DNA from: JBGTCD01 sp041749015
GTDB lineage: Bacteria; Bacteroidota; Bacteroidia; Cytophagales; Cyclobacteriaceae
Direction: 5' to 3'
DNA: 10,082 nucleotides
Assembly (NCBI GenBank): GCA_041749015.1
Contig: JBGTCD010000048.1
Coordinates: forward strand, 1 to 10,082
In this document: positions 1 to 7,002 of the stretch, one piece after another
How the letters are laid out: each line of letters starts with the position of its first letter
Position numbering within the stretch: the stretch's first letter is position 1
Translations under genes and position numbers: made by a program
Notes under the pieces: model-generated
Databases searched by the model: none
Told to the model about the DNA's origin: nothing
The model's input: only the letters and a program-made list of their open reading frames with translations

Positions 1-221
1 TTAAAGATGGGTTTTTCTTTGTTGATATCGGGGAGAAGCTCCCCTTTCCCCTTCGAAAATGGCAGCACCGGCATGAAATAAAGTCAGAAAGTGGCGGGAC
101 CATCATCAGCGATGACATCCGATACAGCACAGGGCTTTGGCTTATTGACCTTTTTGCCTATCCCTTGCTCTGGGCCCAGTTTCTCTACCGTAAGCCGATT
201 TACAGGAAATTATTCAGATAA
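1..221 (+). CDS. SRPBCC-type ligand-binding domain protein, C-terminal part only
   Basis: This is the 3' end of a gene that begins before the window. The frame starting at base 3 is open for 72 codons and ends at TAA 219-221. The peptide has a PLRKWQHRHEI segment, then a GGTIISDDIRY segment, then an aromatic tail with FLYRKPIYRKLF. That order (W-x-H-x-H strand, 'GT-x-x-x-D-x-x-x-Y' strand, long C-terminal helix carrying a YRK/YRR motif) is how START/SRPBCC-fold ligand-binding proteins of the SRPBCC ligand-binding domain family end. These are small cytosolic proteins with a hydrophobic cavity, and the ligand is usually unknown. Only 6 bases separate its stop from the stop of the convergent permease gene. 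Assignment rests on pattern recall over 72 residues, so the family is probable and the function unknown. Confidence 0.6.
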   Translation, partial: KDGFFFVDIGEKLPFPLRKWQHRHEIKSESGGTIISDDIRYSTGLWLIDLFAYPLLWAQFLYRKPIYRKLFR

Positions 222-227
222 AGGGGA

Positions 228-1463
228 TTACTCAAATCTCAAAGAATCAATAGGATCGAGTTTGCTGGCTTTGTAGGCAGGGTAATATCCGGAGATAAGT
301 CCCACAACGACACAAACAATTAGACCAACAGTAATCCAAACCCAAGGGATCAGGATGCCCGATATTTGCATGAGGGCCGAGATCACATTTCCGATGACTA
401 TCCCCAGTATCACCCCAGCTAATCCGCCCATGATGCAGACCACAATGGCCTCGATGATGAACTGCTGCCGGATGCGCTGTGGTGTTGCACCAAGGGCTTT
501 GCGCACCCCTACCTCTCTCGTGCGCTCGGTCACCGATACCATCATGATATTCATCAAGGCTATAGCGGCACCTAGCAGAGTGACAAACCCGACACCAAAG
601 CCGCCGATTCGCATCACTCCGGTAATTTCTTCCATTTGTTGGGCCAGGGTTTCACTTTTGTCAATTTCGAAGGAATTATCCTCCCCCAGCCTATCCTGGC
701 GTATCGTTCGCATCAACCCGGTCGCCTCCCCCATGGCGTTGTCTATCTCCACAGGATTGTTGATACCAATTTGGATTTTATACCGAAGCTGCCGCCCTCC
801 GGCCACCTTCTGACCGGCGATTATGGGCACTACCACCGCATTGTCAGTATTATCACCTGCAAAGCTACCCCGCTCTTCCAGTACCCCGATGATGACGAAT
901 TTTTGACCAAGAAAACTGACGCTCTGATTTAGTGGATCTTCATTTGTTTCGAAAAGGGACTTGACAATATTGCTGCCTACCACGGCTACATTGATACCAT
1001 TCTGTATTTCCAGATTGGAAAAATTACGCCCCTTCTCCAGATTTAAGCCTTCCAGGGTAATGAAGTCTTCCGTTCCCCCTATGATGCCTACATTAGGATT
1101 GGTCTTTTTAGATTTCCGCTTGGCCTCTACTGCCCAAGACACATAAGTGCTCATGGCCACCATGGCTGGGTAGTTGTACAGCTCTACAAATTTTTGGGCC
1201 TCCCTGTATTTAATGATTGGGTAAACTTTTTCAGTCCGACCTTCGGTTCTTGATCCCCGTAATCGTTTGGAGTAGATTTCAAACTTGTTCACCCCCAGCT
1301 CAGAAAGACTGTCGTTAATCGAATACTGGATAGCATCTACTGCTGTAAGGATCCCCACGAGAGAGGTGATGCCTATAGCAACGATGGCTGCAGTAAGTGT
1401 ACTCCTGAGCATATTGGCCTTTACAGACCTGATCCCCTCCTTTATATTTTCTGCCAGATTCAT
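228..1463 (-). CDS. ABC transporter permease, MacB/FtsX type
   Basis: A 411-residue inner-membrane permease with the four-helix MacB topology. There is one N-terminal transmembrane segment (about residues 20-42), then a large periplasmic MacB_PCD-like domain (about 45-280). Three C-terminal helices of the FtsX domain follow (about 285-310, 335-362 and 370-395). The cytoplasmic loop carries the family signature ERTREVGVRKALGA (313-326), and the protein ends in the usual YPAYKASKLDPIDSLRFE motif, so it is full length. MacB-type permeases do not move substrate through the membrane. They transmit ATP-driven motion to periplasmic partners, exporting peptides, lipoproteins or antibiotics. No ATPase or membrane-fusion gene lies beside it in this window, so the substrate cannot be inferred. 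The ATG at 1463 is preceded by a GGGAA about 8 bases upstream, a weak ribosome site. Confidence 0.93.
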   Translation of the reverse strand: MNLAENIKEGIRSVKANMLRSTLTAAIVAIGITSLVGILTAVDAIQYSINDSLSELGVNKFEIYSKRLRGSRTEGRTEKVYPIIKYREAQKFVELYNYPAMVAMSTYVSWAVEAKRKSKKTNPNVGIIGGTEDFITLEGLNLEKGRNFSNLEIQNGINVAVVGSNIVKSLFETNEDPLNQSVSFLGQKFVIIGVLEERGSFAGDNTDNAVVVPIIAGQKVAGGRQLRYKIQIGINNPVEIDNAMGEATGLMRTIRQDRLGEDNSFEIDKSETLAQQMEEITGVMRIGGFGVGFVTLLGAAIALMNIMMVSVTERTREVGVRKALGATPQRIRQQFIIEAIVVCIMGGLAGVILGIVIGNVISALMQISGILIPWVWITVGLIVCVVVGLISGYYPAYKASKLDPIDSLRFE

Positions 1464-1605
1464 AGAGATTTCCCAGATTAATCGAAACTAATTTACCTGA
1501 ATCTTTCGTTGGAACCAGTAAGAATTATTTAAATTTATCATTTAGGAAATTAATCGGTTCTTTTTTAAGCTAAAGGTTTCTCTTGATTTTCAAATCTAGC
1601 ATTCT

Positions 1606-2871
1606 ATGATCAAAATACTTCTGATTCTTATAATGGCTTTTTGCTTCACAGCACCTCTGATGGCTCGGTATATCTTCATCCCTATGGATGAAACGCGGCA
1701 GGCCAACCACCTGAAAGCGTATGGCATTGCCTATTGGGTGCTGACCTATGAGGTGGAGGTAGACTGGCTTCTTAACTACCGAGGTGGAAGCTTTATGTTT
1801 AAGCACAATCAAAATTTTGAAAACGAATTGGTAATCCGAGGGGTGAGTTACGAGGTAATCTCCGATGCTCAGGCCAATACCATCATTCAGGAAATTGCCA
1901 GCCCCTCCTCCAATGCTGATGTGATGAAGCTTGAAAAACACCCAATCATAGCTGTTTATTCCCCTAAAAATAAAATGCCCTGGGATGACGCTGTGACACT
2001 GGCCCTAACCTATGCCGAAATACCTTATGATGTGATATTCGATGATGAGGTAATGGCTGATGTCCTGCCTAAATATGATTGGCTACACCTCCACCATGAA
2101 GATTTCACCGGGCAATATGGTAAATTTTATAGATCCTTTAAGAACATGCCATGGTATATTCAGCAACAACAGGATTATGAGGCCACTGCAAGAAGGCACG
2201 GATTTCAAAAGGTGACCCATCTCAAGCTTGCTGTCGTTAAAAAAATCCGAGATTTTGTGGCTGGAGGCGGATTTTTATTCGCCATGTGCTCAGCCACCGA
2301 TACCTATGACATTGCTTTGGCAGCGGCAGGGGTGGATATCGTAGACAGAATGTATGATGGGGACCCGCCTGACCCAAGAGCTCAGGAGAAATTGGACTTC
2401 TCGGCCACCTTTGCATTCCATAATTTTCAGTTGATTATGAATCCTTATGAGTATGAGTATTCCACCATTGATAATCAGCCCCACGAAAGACCCCTTATTC
2501 AGGACAATGACTTTTTTGAGCTCTTTGAATACTCAGCAAAATGGGATCCTATCCCCACCATGCTGACCCAAAATCATATCCGGGTAATCAATGGATTCTA
2601 TGGCCAAACCACCGGATTCAAAAAGGAACTGATCAAGCCGGAGGTAGAAATAATGGGGCAAACGCGGGGGGTCAGTGAAGCCAAATATATCCATGGGGTT
2701 TATGGAAACGGGTTTTGGACATTCTATGGCGGGCATGACCCTGAAGACTACAAGCACCATGTCGGTGAGGAGCCCACTGATTTGAAACTTCATCCTAACT
2801 CGGCAGGATACAGGCTTATTTTGAATAATATTCTCTTTCCGGCTGCCAAGAAAAAGAAGCAGAAAACTTAA
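1606..2871 (+). CDS. Secreted protein with amidotransferase-like nucleophile motif (family often labelled 'asparagine synthetase B')
   Basis: A 421-residue protein with an N-terminal signal peptide (hydrophobic residues 3-17, likely cleavage near A20), which fixes the ATG start. I recall close Bacteroidota relatives of this length with the same blocks: IPMDETRQANHLKAYG (25-40), ISDAQAN (85-91), IAVYSPKNKMPWDDAVTLAL (115-134), LHLHHEDFTGQYGKFY (160-175), WTFYGGHDPEDY (371-382) and LHPNSAGYRLILNN (395-408). Databases often call them asparagine synthetase B. That name does not fit, because the protein is exported and lacks the Cys2 nucleophile of AsnB. The GGGFLFAMCSAT segment (220-231, Cys228) resembles the nucleophile elbow of class I glutamine-amidotransferase-like or ThuA-like folds. 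His377 is a candidate partner. The true reaction is unknown. The lysine-rich tail (415-420) is duplicated downstream. It is transcribed divergently from the permease. Confidence 0.85.
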   Translation: MIKILLILIMAFCFTAPLMARYIFIPMDETRQANHLKAYGIAYWVLTYEVEVDWLLNYRGGSFMFKHNQNFENELVIRGVSYEVISDAQANTIIQEIASPSSNADVMKLEKHPIIAVYSPKNKMPWDDAVTLALTYAEIPYDVIFDDEVMADVLPKYDWLHLHHEDFTGQYGKFYRSFKNMPWYIQQQQDYEATARRHGFQKVTHLKLAVVKKIRDFVAGGGFLFAMCSATDTYDIALAAAGVDIVDRMYDGDPPDPRAQEKLDFSATFAFHNFQLIMNPYEYEYSTIDNQPHERPLIQDNDFFELFEYSAKWDPIPTMLTQNHIRVINGFYGQTTGFKKELIKPEVEIMGQTRGVSEAKYIHGVYGNGFWTFYGGHDPEDYKHHVGEEPTDLKLHPNSAGYRLILNNILFPAAKKKKQKT

Positions 2872-2917
2872 TACATCCTATAGCCGCCCACCTTCAGGGA
2901 CTTGATGATTTCTGCCT
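2808..2917. repeat. Direct repeat, copy 1, of the asnB-like/miaE convergent junction
   Basis: This 110-bp stretch aligns without gaps to 3281-3390 (offset 473) with 15 mismatches by hand count, about 86% identity. Copy 1 contains the true last 20 codons and stop of the asnB-like gene, followed by a relic of the miaE 3' end read on the minus strand. Similarity stops abruptly: the bases after 2917 and before 2808 do not match those around copy 2. Confidence 0.9.
2868..2917 (-). pseudogene. Relic of a miaE 3' end
   Basis: Read on the minus strand, this stretch encodes A-E-I-I-K-S-L-K-V-G-G-Y-R-M-Y-stop. The intact miaE ends A-K-I-I-K-S-L-E-V-R-S-D-R-M-H-stop. The reading frame and stop position are kept (TAA here, TAG in the intact gene), and the stop overlaps the asnB-like stop by two bases exactly as in copy 2. 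Nothing upstream of residue A matches miaE, so only the last 16 codons survive. It looks like a diverged homologous end rather than random decay, since there is no indel. Confidence 0.75.
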
Positions 2918-2988
2918 AATTTTTCTTTTCTATTCTTTTTTGCTGGCCCAATTTACCTGCCGAAATGAAATGTAGGCAGGAAAAAACC

Positions 2989-3015
2989 AAAAAAAGGCCC
3001 CACGTCCAATGACGT
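2989..3015 (-). terminator. Possible minus-strand terminator after the miaE operon
   Basis: Read on the minus strand, a 5-bp perfect hairpin (ACGTC-ATTG-GACGT, 3015 to 3002) is followed by GGGGCC and a run of seven T (2995-2989). It lies downstream of miaE in the direction of transcription, so it could end the lpxK-porin-miaE transcript. The stem is short and sits six bases from the T run, which makes it weaker than a standard intrinsic terminator. Confidence 0.3.
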
Positions 3016-3156
3016 TCCTCCCCGCGAAACACACTGGCCCTCCCTGCAGGAATCTGTCTTTATTGTCTGCTAATACGACAAATTTAAATGATAGAAATGG
3101 GGTGCTTTTATTTTGTTCCTACCTTGATAGACACATTCAAAGCTTGCTTGCCCACA

Positions 3157-3188
3157 TGTCCCCGTAACGTCCGCCCTGGACGTGGACA
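3157..3188. repeat. Bulged inverted repeat with ACGTCC/GGACGT core
   Basis: The inner arms ACGTCC (3167-3172) and GGACGT (3178-3183) pair across a 5-base loop. The outer arms TGTCC (3157-3161) and GGACA (3184-3188) extend the stem after a 5-base bulge (3162-3166). That makes 11 base pairs in total with no mismatch in either arm. The core shares ACGTC/GACGT with the smaller hairpin at 3002-3015. No T run follows on either strand, so this is not a terminator. It is more like a protein-binding palindrome or a mobile-element structure. Confidence 0.6.
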
Positions 3189-3280
3189 CCCAGGCGCGCA
3201 CCTTATTAAATCAGGATTAAAATAAGAGTAAAATGTACCCAATTCTTGTTGTTTTTCGCAACTCGTTTCCTTGTGAATGA

Positions 3281-3344
3281 ATACAGGCTTATTTTGAATA
3301 AATTTCTCTTTCCGGCAGCTAAGAAAAAGAAGCAGAAAACCTAA
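3281..3344 (+). pseudogene. Relic of the asnB-like gene 3' end
   Basis: In the plus frame ending at TAA 3342-3344 this reads Y-R-L-I-L-N-K-F-L-F-P-A-A-K-K-K-K-Q-K-T-stop. The intact gene has the same peptide except N-I in place of K-F. Several other differences are silent (the two Ala codons and the final Thr codon). No start or upstream part of the gene is present, so this is an orphan tail, not a second gene. Confidence 0.8.
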
Positions 3345-3390
3345 TGCATCCTGTCGCTGCGGACTTCAAGGGACTTGATGATTTTTGCCT
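3281..3390. repeat. Direct repeat, copy 2, of the asnB-like/miaE convergent junction
   Basis: This is the partner of 2808-2917. Here the miaE end is the functional one, and the asnB-like end is a detached relic. The two copies place the gene stops in the same overlapping geometry: plus-strand TAA at 3342-3344 and minus-strand stop at 3343-3341. This implies that both descend from one ancestral convergent junction. Confidence 0.9.
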
Positions 3391-3946
3391 CAGCTGATAA
3401 AATCTCCCGCCAACGCTCCATGACCTGATTTTCTGGTAAATAGATTTTAGCAAGAGCCAGGAAGTTTTTGTAGTGCCCTGCCTCTGATACCATCAGTTCA
3501 TAATAAAACTTGCTGAGCTCTTCATCGCCAATATGCTTCGAAAGCAATCTAAATCGCTCGCAACTTCTAGCCTCAATAAGCGCATTCATTAATAGCTGCT
3601 CTACCAGTTGCTGGTCGCGGTTGCCACCTTTTTTAATGACGCCCTTCAGGGCCATTACATATTCATCCTTCCTTTGCTTCCCTAAGGTATACCCGCGCTT
3701 TCTAATCTGCTCCAGCACCCGTTCGAAGTGGGCCCATTCCTCGGCCACCACAGGGGTCAGGGCCTCTACCATTGCCGTCCGGTCAGGAAATTTTACAATC
3801 AGAGAGATGCAGGATGAGGCAGCCTTTTGCTCACAATAAGCATGATCTATCAATATGTCTTCAATATTCTTCTCAGCAATATCGACCCATCTCGGATCGG
3901 TTGGCAATTCAAGGCCCAGGACGTACTTTTCTTTCATATCAGTCAT
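3341..3946 (-). CDS. miaE: tRNA-(ms2io6A)-hydroxylase MiaE
   Basis: A ferritin-like diiron monooxygenase that hydroxylates the isopentenyl side chain of ms2i6A at position 37 of tRNAs reading U-initial codons. In the 201-residue form the metal-ligand pattern is complete: E39 (in DHAYCEQKAAS), E70-x-x-H73 (EEWAHF), E125 (IEARSCERF) and E155-x-x-H158 (SEAGHY). The length is normal for the family, and the LGLELPTDPRWVDIAEKNIE opening is typical. The frame is open up to an ATG at 3973, but homologues begin close to LGL-x-LPTDPRW. The ATG at 3946, with GGGC upstream, or the one at 3937, next to the porin stop, is therefore more likely. With 3946 the gene overlaps the porin gene by 8 bases, suggesting translational coupling. 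Its last codons lie in the junction repeat. Confidence 0.9.
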   Translation of the reverse strand: MTDMKEKYVLGLELPTDPRWVDIAEKNIEDILIDHAYCEQKAASSCISLIVKFPDRTAMVEALTPVVAEEWAHFERVLEQIRKRGYTLGKQRKDEYVMALKGVIKKGGNRDQQLVEQLLMNALIEARSCERFRLLSKHIGDEELSKFYYELMVSEAGHYKNFLALAKIYLPENQVMERWREILSAEAKIIKSLEVRSDRMH

Positions 3947-5891
3947 AAAATGCCCATTTAGCCCCAAAATCAAAAACGGACTGCAACCCAGGATAAAATG
4001 GTGTCATGAAATAGCCCTCACCAGTAATTAGCTGCATAATATTGCTGAAGCGCAAAAATATTCTCCCCCTGTTGATTTTCGCATTTAAAAACACATCCAC
4101 AACAGGGAACCCCTTGACCAGGAAATCATCCTGAACATAGAACTGCATGATCTGCGCCTGATAAGCCGGAGCAAAAAATTCAGATCTGTAATGCACCTCA
4201 GTACCGAGCTGAAACTCAAAGTTGCCCTGAAGGATGATGTTTTCATAATACAATTGGCCGTTGGCAAAAATCTCGGGCATTGGAAATCCTTCCTGCCCCG
4301 GCCCTGAGACCTGATTGTATCTGAATTTACTTTTAAAATGGAAATTTTTGAAGAAAGTAAAATCCAGGTTGAGCCCTGGAGAGAAAACGCGGGCCTGACC
4401 GGAATTCTGAAAAGGAGAAACCTGGGTCAAACCGCCTACAAAATCTTGCTCCTTGAAGTAAACATAATCGGTGACGGTTTGAATATGCAGTAAGGGCTTA
4501 AATAAAAACCTCCGCCATTTTAGCTTTACTGCACCATACAGTTCATTGGTCCTGATGGGCCTTAAGTCACGAGACCATAAATTGTGATTACCTGCATACA
4601 ACTGGTGCATAATGCCCGGATCATGCTGCTGCCGCTTAATGGAGCCTTCCAGCCATGGACTATTGACCTCCCCTCCAATCCGATAGTTGCCATTGAGCAG
4701 GGTCTCGGCAAAACCAAAAACCTGATATACAGAATCCAGTTCAAAGTCTACCGTTCCTCCAAAATAATGCTCAAATCCGGTGTAAGTTTCGTCAGTCAAA
4801 AATTCGGGTAAGTACTGATTTCTAAAGAAAAATTTCCTGCCCTTGTAATAAAGGCTGTAGAAAAACGGCTTATACCTGCCTTTTATGCCCACTTCGTTTT
4901 GAATAGTCCTGAAATAAGGCCGGTCGGCAGTAGCCGAAGAGTCCCTCATAATAAAATCATAAAAATCAGTTGGGGTACTGATATTGCCATCCGTGAAGGT
5001 GGCGCCCTGTCGTTGTCGGTCAAAAACGTGGTATACCTGCAGTAGATTGGTGAGCCGGTACTCGTGGTAGAGATGCATGTTGATCCTTAAATCAACAGTT
5101 TGCACATCATCAAAAAGGATCGGGGCATTATTATCAAAAAAACTTGAAGCAAGCACTTCATTAGGATTTAAATCAAGCCCCCCGATCTCCAAAACTTTAT
5201 GCCGGTTTCGGGTAAAATTAAATAGCATTTGGTACCTGGTATTTTCCGAAACGAATCTTTGGAAAAAGTAGTAAGATACCCCTTCCACATTTCTATCACC
5301 CCTTCTCCGCCTGGAAAACTGCTTATCAGCAAATATCCCCTGATACCCAAACCCTACATTCCAACCCAGGGCCACATTGCGACTAAAGTCAATATTGGTT
5401 CTGGCCCTGTTTTGCCCACCCCAGATGATGTGCATATCAGTAAACGGGGATTGAGTATCATAGTATTTGATATCATCTGCCGTGAGAAAATAAGGATCAT
5501 AAACATCGAATCCGGACCGGGCACCTATTACATCCGGAGCCTGATAAAATAATCTTCTGGCGGCAGTACCCATATTCCCAAGGTCCTGATAGGTATTTTC
5601 ATGAGGATCAAGAGGCTCCCACTGGTGCAGATTATTAACGGTGGTGTCAATGCGTGAATACCGGATTTTGTTTTGGCGTATTTGCTTTTCATACAGGTAA
5701 TGGGCAGTACCCGGACCGTAAATCGACTTGGTAGTATCATCCAGCATGGTGCTCCCAATTCGCGGACCCCCTTCCTCATCATCAGTTCCTGAATCATCAT
5801 CTCCCCCATCACGGATTTGGCCAAAAACCACCCCTGAACAAAGGACTAATAAAAATATAGAAAAAGATAATCCGGTATTTTTCACCTGCAC
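3939..5891 (-). CDS. Putative outer-membrane porin (Porin_10-like)
   Basis: A 650-residue exported protein with a clear signal peptide (hydrophobic residues 8-23, predicted cut after VFG at 24). A strongly acidic linker follows (D28 to E40, mostly Asp/Glu/Gly/Ser). After it comes a long stretch of alternating aromatic and polar residues with many short beta-strands, for example FQRFVSENTRYQMLFNFTRN and FFYSLYYKGRKFFFRNQYL. The conserved N-terminal block IDTTVNNLHQWEPLDPHENTY (about 82-102), followed by YQAPDVIG, matches the Bacteroidota 'putative porin' family (Porin_10) as I recall it. It is expected to be an outer-membrane beta-barrel of unknown specificity. There is no ATG near the start. 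Translation probably begins at GTG 5891 or GTG 5885, five or eleven bases past the lpxK stop, so it is likely coupled to lpxK. Confidence 0.85.
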   Translation of the reverse strand: MQVKNTGLSFSIFLLVLCSGVVFGQIRDGGDDDSGTDDEEGGPRIGSTMLDDTTKSIYGPGTAHYLYEKQIRQNKIRYSRIDTTVNNLHQWEPLDPHENTYQDLGNMGTAARRLFYQAPDVIGARSGFDVYDPYFLTADDIKYYDTQSPFTDMHIIWGGQNRARTNIDFSRNVALGWNVGFGYQGIFADKQFSRRRRGDRNVEGVSYYFFQRFVSENTRYQMLFNFTRNRHKVLEIGGLDLNPNEVLASSFFDNNAPILFDDVQTVDLRINMHLYHEYRLTNLLQVYHVFDRQRQGATFTDGNISTPTDFYDFIMRDSSATADRPYFRTIQNEVGIKGRYKPFFYSLYYKGRKFFFRNQYLPEFLTDETYTGFEHYFGGTVDFELDSVYQVFGFAETLLNGNYRIGGEVNSPWLEGSIKRQQHDPGIMHQLYAGNHNLWSRDLRPIRTNELYGAVKLKWRRFLFKPLLHIQTVTDYVYFKEQDFVGGLTQVSPFQNSGQARVFSPGLNLDFTFFKNFHFKSKFRYNQVSGPGQEGFPMPEIFANGQLYYENIILQGNFEFQLGTEVHYRSEFFAPAYQAQIMQFYVQDDFLVKGFPVVDVFLNAKINRGRIFLRFSNIMQLITGEGYFMTPFYPGLQSVFDFGAKWAFYD

Positions 5892-5896
5892 AAATT

Positions 5897-6949
5897 CTAT
5901 TTCAAAATTACCTGATTTTCTACCAGTTTGGAAACCTTCTTATCAAATTCCCTGCCGGAATATATAAACTCATGCACCACCGGAATATAAAACAGTGGCA
6001 GGTCCTGCCAATCCGTGGCATTTAACCTTACTGAATCCTTTTCGGTCGTGACGACAAAAGAGAATCCTACCCCGCCTTGCGCTTCAAAAACTTCCTTGAT
6101 CTTTTTGATATCCCCAGGTTTAAAGTCGTGGTGGTCTCTAAAACGGATGGCGGCAGCGAGGCTATATTGATCACGTATAAAATTTTCAAAAGATGCCGGG
6201 CTGGCAATACCTGAAAATACTATAGGCTTGCCTTGTGGTTGATGCACAGCATTTTTATAAACCTGTTGAGCCTCAGAAAATTTAATTTTAGAATACGCTA
6301 TGAGGGGATTTTCACCGGCATATTTGCGGATGGAGCGCTCGATCAAATTCCTTTCCTCATCGTCCAGGGAATCAGGGCACTTGGTCACCACAATGATATC
6401 TGCTCTGTGGGCACCCTTTCGCGCTTCCCGAAGATTGCCTGCCGGAAGCACCAGGTCCTGGAAAAATGGTTGGGAATAATCCGTAAGCAAAATGTTAAGC
6501 TGGGGCCTTACCGTGCGGTGCTGGTATGCATCATCCAGAATAATAACCTGGACTTCCGGGTGCTCCAATAATATCTGGGGTATGGCAAATGCCCGTTCTT
6601 CTCCTACCGCTACTACCACTCCGCCCGAAAACTTTTGGTACACCTGCCAGGCCTCATCACCAAGAGTTTGGGCTGAATCATCTGCTTTTGCCAATCTGAA
6701 TCCACGGGTTTTCCTGCCATAGCCTCTGCTCAGATAGGCTACCTTATACCGATCCTGCAGCAATCTGATCAAATACTCTGCCATGGGGGTTTTGCCGGTA
6801 CCCCCTACAGAGAGATTGCCTACAGTTATAACCACCCTGTCGAACTCAAAGCTTTTGGTATAATCAATGTTAAACAGATGATTTCGCAGCCTTGTAATCC
6901 CATCATAAATGATGGAAAAAGGAAATAATAGCAACCTGAGCAAGGTCAT
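5897..6949 (-). CDS. lpxK: Tetraacyldisaccharide 4'-kinase LpxK
   Basis: This inner-membrane kinase adds the 4'-phosphate to the tetraacyl disaccharide precursor of lipid A. The 350-residue length is normal. An N-terminal hydrophobic stretch (1-16) serves as the membrane anchor. The Walker A loop GNLSVGGTGKT is at 44-54. Further family motifs are SRGYGRKTRG (74-83), GDEA (97-100), LDDAYQHR (138-145), PAGNLREARKG (169-179), FSGIASP (245-251), FRDHHDF (270-276) and TTEKDSVRL (301-309). All the key motifs are intact. It is the first gene of the minus-strand operon lpxK-porin-miaE. Its TAG (5899-5897) is followed within a few bases by the porin start. Placing an outer-membrane protein behind a lipid A gene makes envelope sense, but no functional link is shown by the sequence. 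Confidence 0.96.
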   Translation of the reverse strand: MTLLRLLLFPFSIIYDGITRLRNHLFNIDYTKSFEFDRVVITVGNLSVGGTGKTPMAEYLIRLLQDRYKVAYLSRGYGRKTRGFRLAKADDSAQTLGDEAWQVYQKFSGGVVVAVGEERAFAIPQILLEHPEVQVIILDDAYQHRTVRPQLNILLTDYSQPFFQDLVLPAGNLREARKGAHRADIIVVTKCPDSLDDEERNLIERSIRKYAGENPLIAYSKIKFSEAQQVYKNAVHQPQGKPIVFSGIASPASFENFIRDQYSLAAAIRFRDHHDFKPGDIKKIKEVFEAQGGVGFSFVVTTEKDSVRLNATDWQDLPLFYIPVVHEFIYSGREFDKKVSKLVENQVILK

Positions 6950-6973
6950 AGGATGGTAGTCAGGATAATGTTT

Positions 6974-6981
6974 TAAATTTG
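6974..6981 (+). promoter_or_regulatory. Candidate Bacteroidota -7 element for the Nif3 operon
   Basis: TAAATTTG matches the Bacteroidota -7 consensus TAnnTTTG exactly and lies 21 bases before the ATG at 7003, inside the 53-base divergent gap with lpxK. I see no good TTTG -33 partner about 20 bases upstream, so the call rests on the -7 box and position only. Confidence 0.35.
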
Positions 6982-7002
6982 AGTCTGCAAATTTGGGTAA
7001 AT

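Larger units (their letters stand above)
2918..3280. other. Non-coding insert between the two junction repeats
   Basis: These 363 bases have no convincing open reading frame on either strand. They begin with a pyrimidine-rich tract (2918-2940). After that come the inverted pair CCTGCC/GGCAGG (2956-2961 and 2975-2980), two A-runs (2981-2986 and 2989-2995), and a small hairpin ACGTC-CAAT-GACGT (3002-3015). A larger hairpin with an ACGTCC/GGACGT core lies at 3157-3188. Local GC-rich blocks (about 2996-3055 and 3150-3200) alternate with AT-rich DNA, unlike the neighbouring genes. I do not recognise a known element. It could be a degenerate mobile element, a MITE-like or REP-like sequence, or DNA left after a duplication was trimmed. 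Confidence 0.6.

Noticed and set aside
355..932. Plus-strand open frames of 152 and 98 codons
   Set aside because: They lie wholly opposite the well-supported permease gene, have no family motifs and read as low-quality antisense shadows.
1570..1941. Minus-strand open frame of 123 codons
   Set aside because: It is antisense to the signal peptide and first third of the asnB-like gene, whose conserved blocks are clear; no recognisable motif.
1606..2871. Function as asparagine synthetase B
   Set aside because: There is a signal peptide, no Cys2 nucleophile and no synthetase domain motif, so the commonly attached name is not supported.
2872..3340. tRNA, CRISPR or small protein gene in the long gap
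   Set aside because: No cloverleaf pattern, no regularly spaced repeats (only one pair 473 bases apart), and only short open frames without signatures.
3281..3344. Independent small lysine-rich protein
   Set aside because: It is a copy of the last 20 codons of the asnB-like gene with no convincing start, better explained as a relic of the duplication.
3947..3973. ATG at 3973 as the miaE start
   Set aside because: It would overlap the porin gene by 35 bases and add residues not typical of MiaE; the ATGs at 3946 and 3937 fit better.
6979..7002. TTG start giving eight extra residues on the Nif3-like protein
   Set aside because: The extra residues do not resemble family N-termini, and the TTG lies within the TAAATTTG promoter-like box; the ATG at 7003 gives the normal opening.
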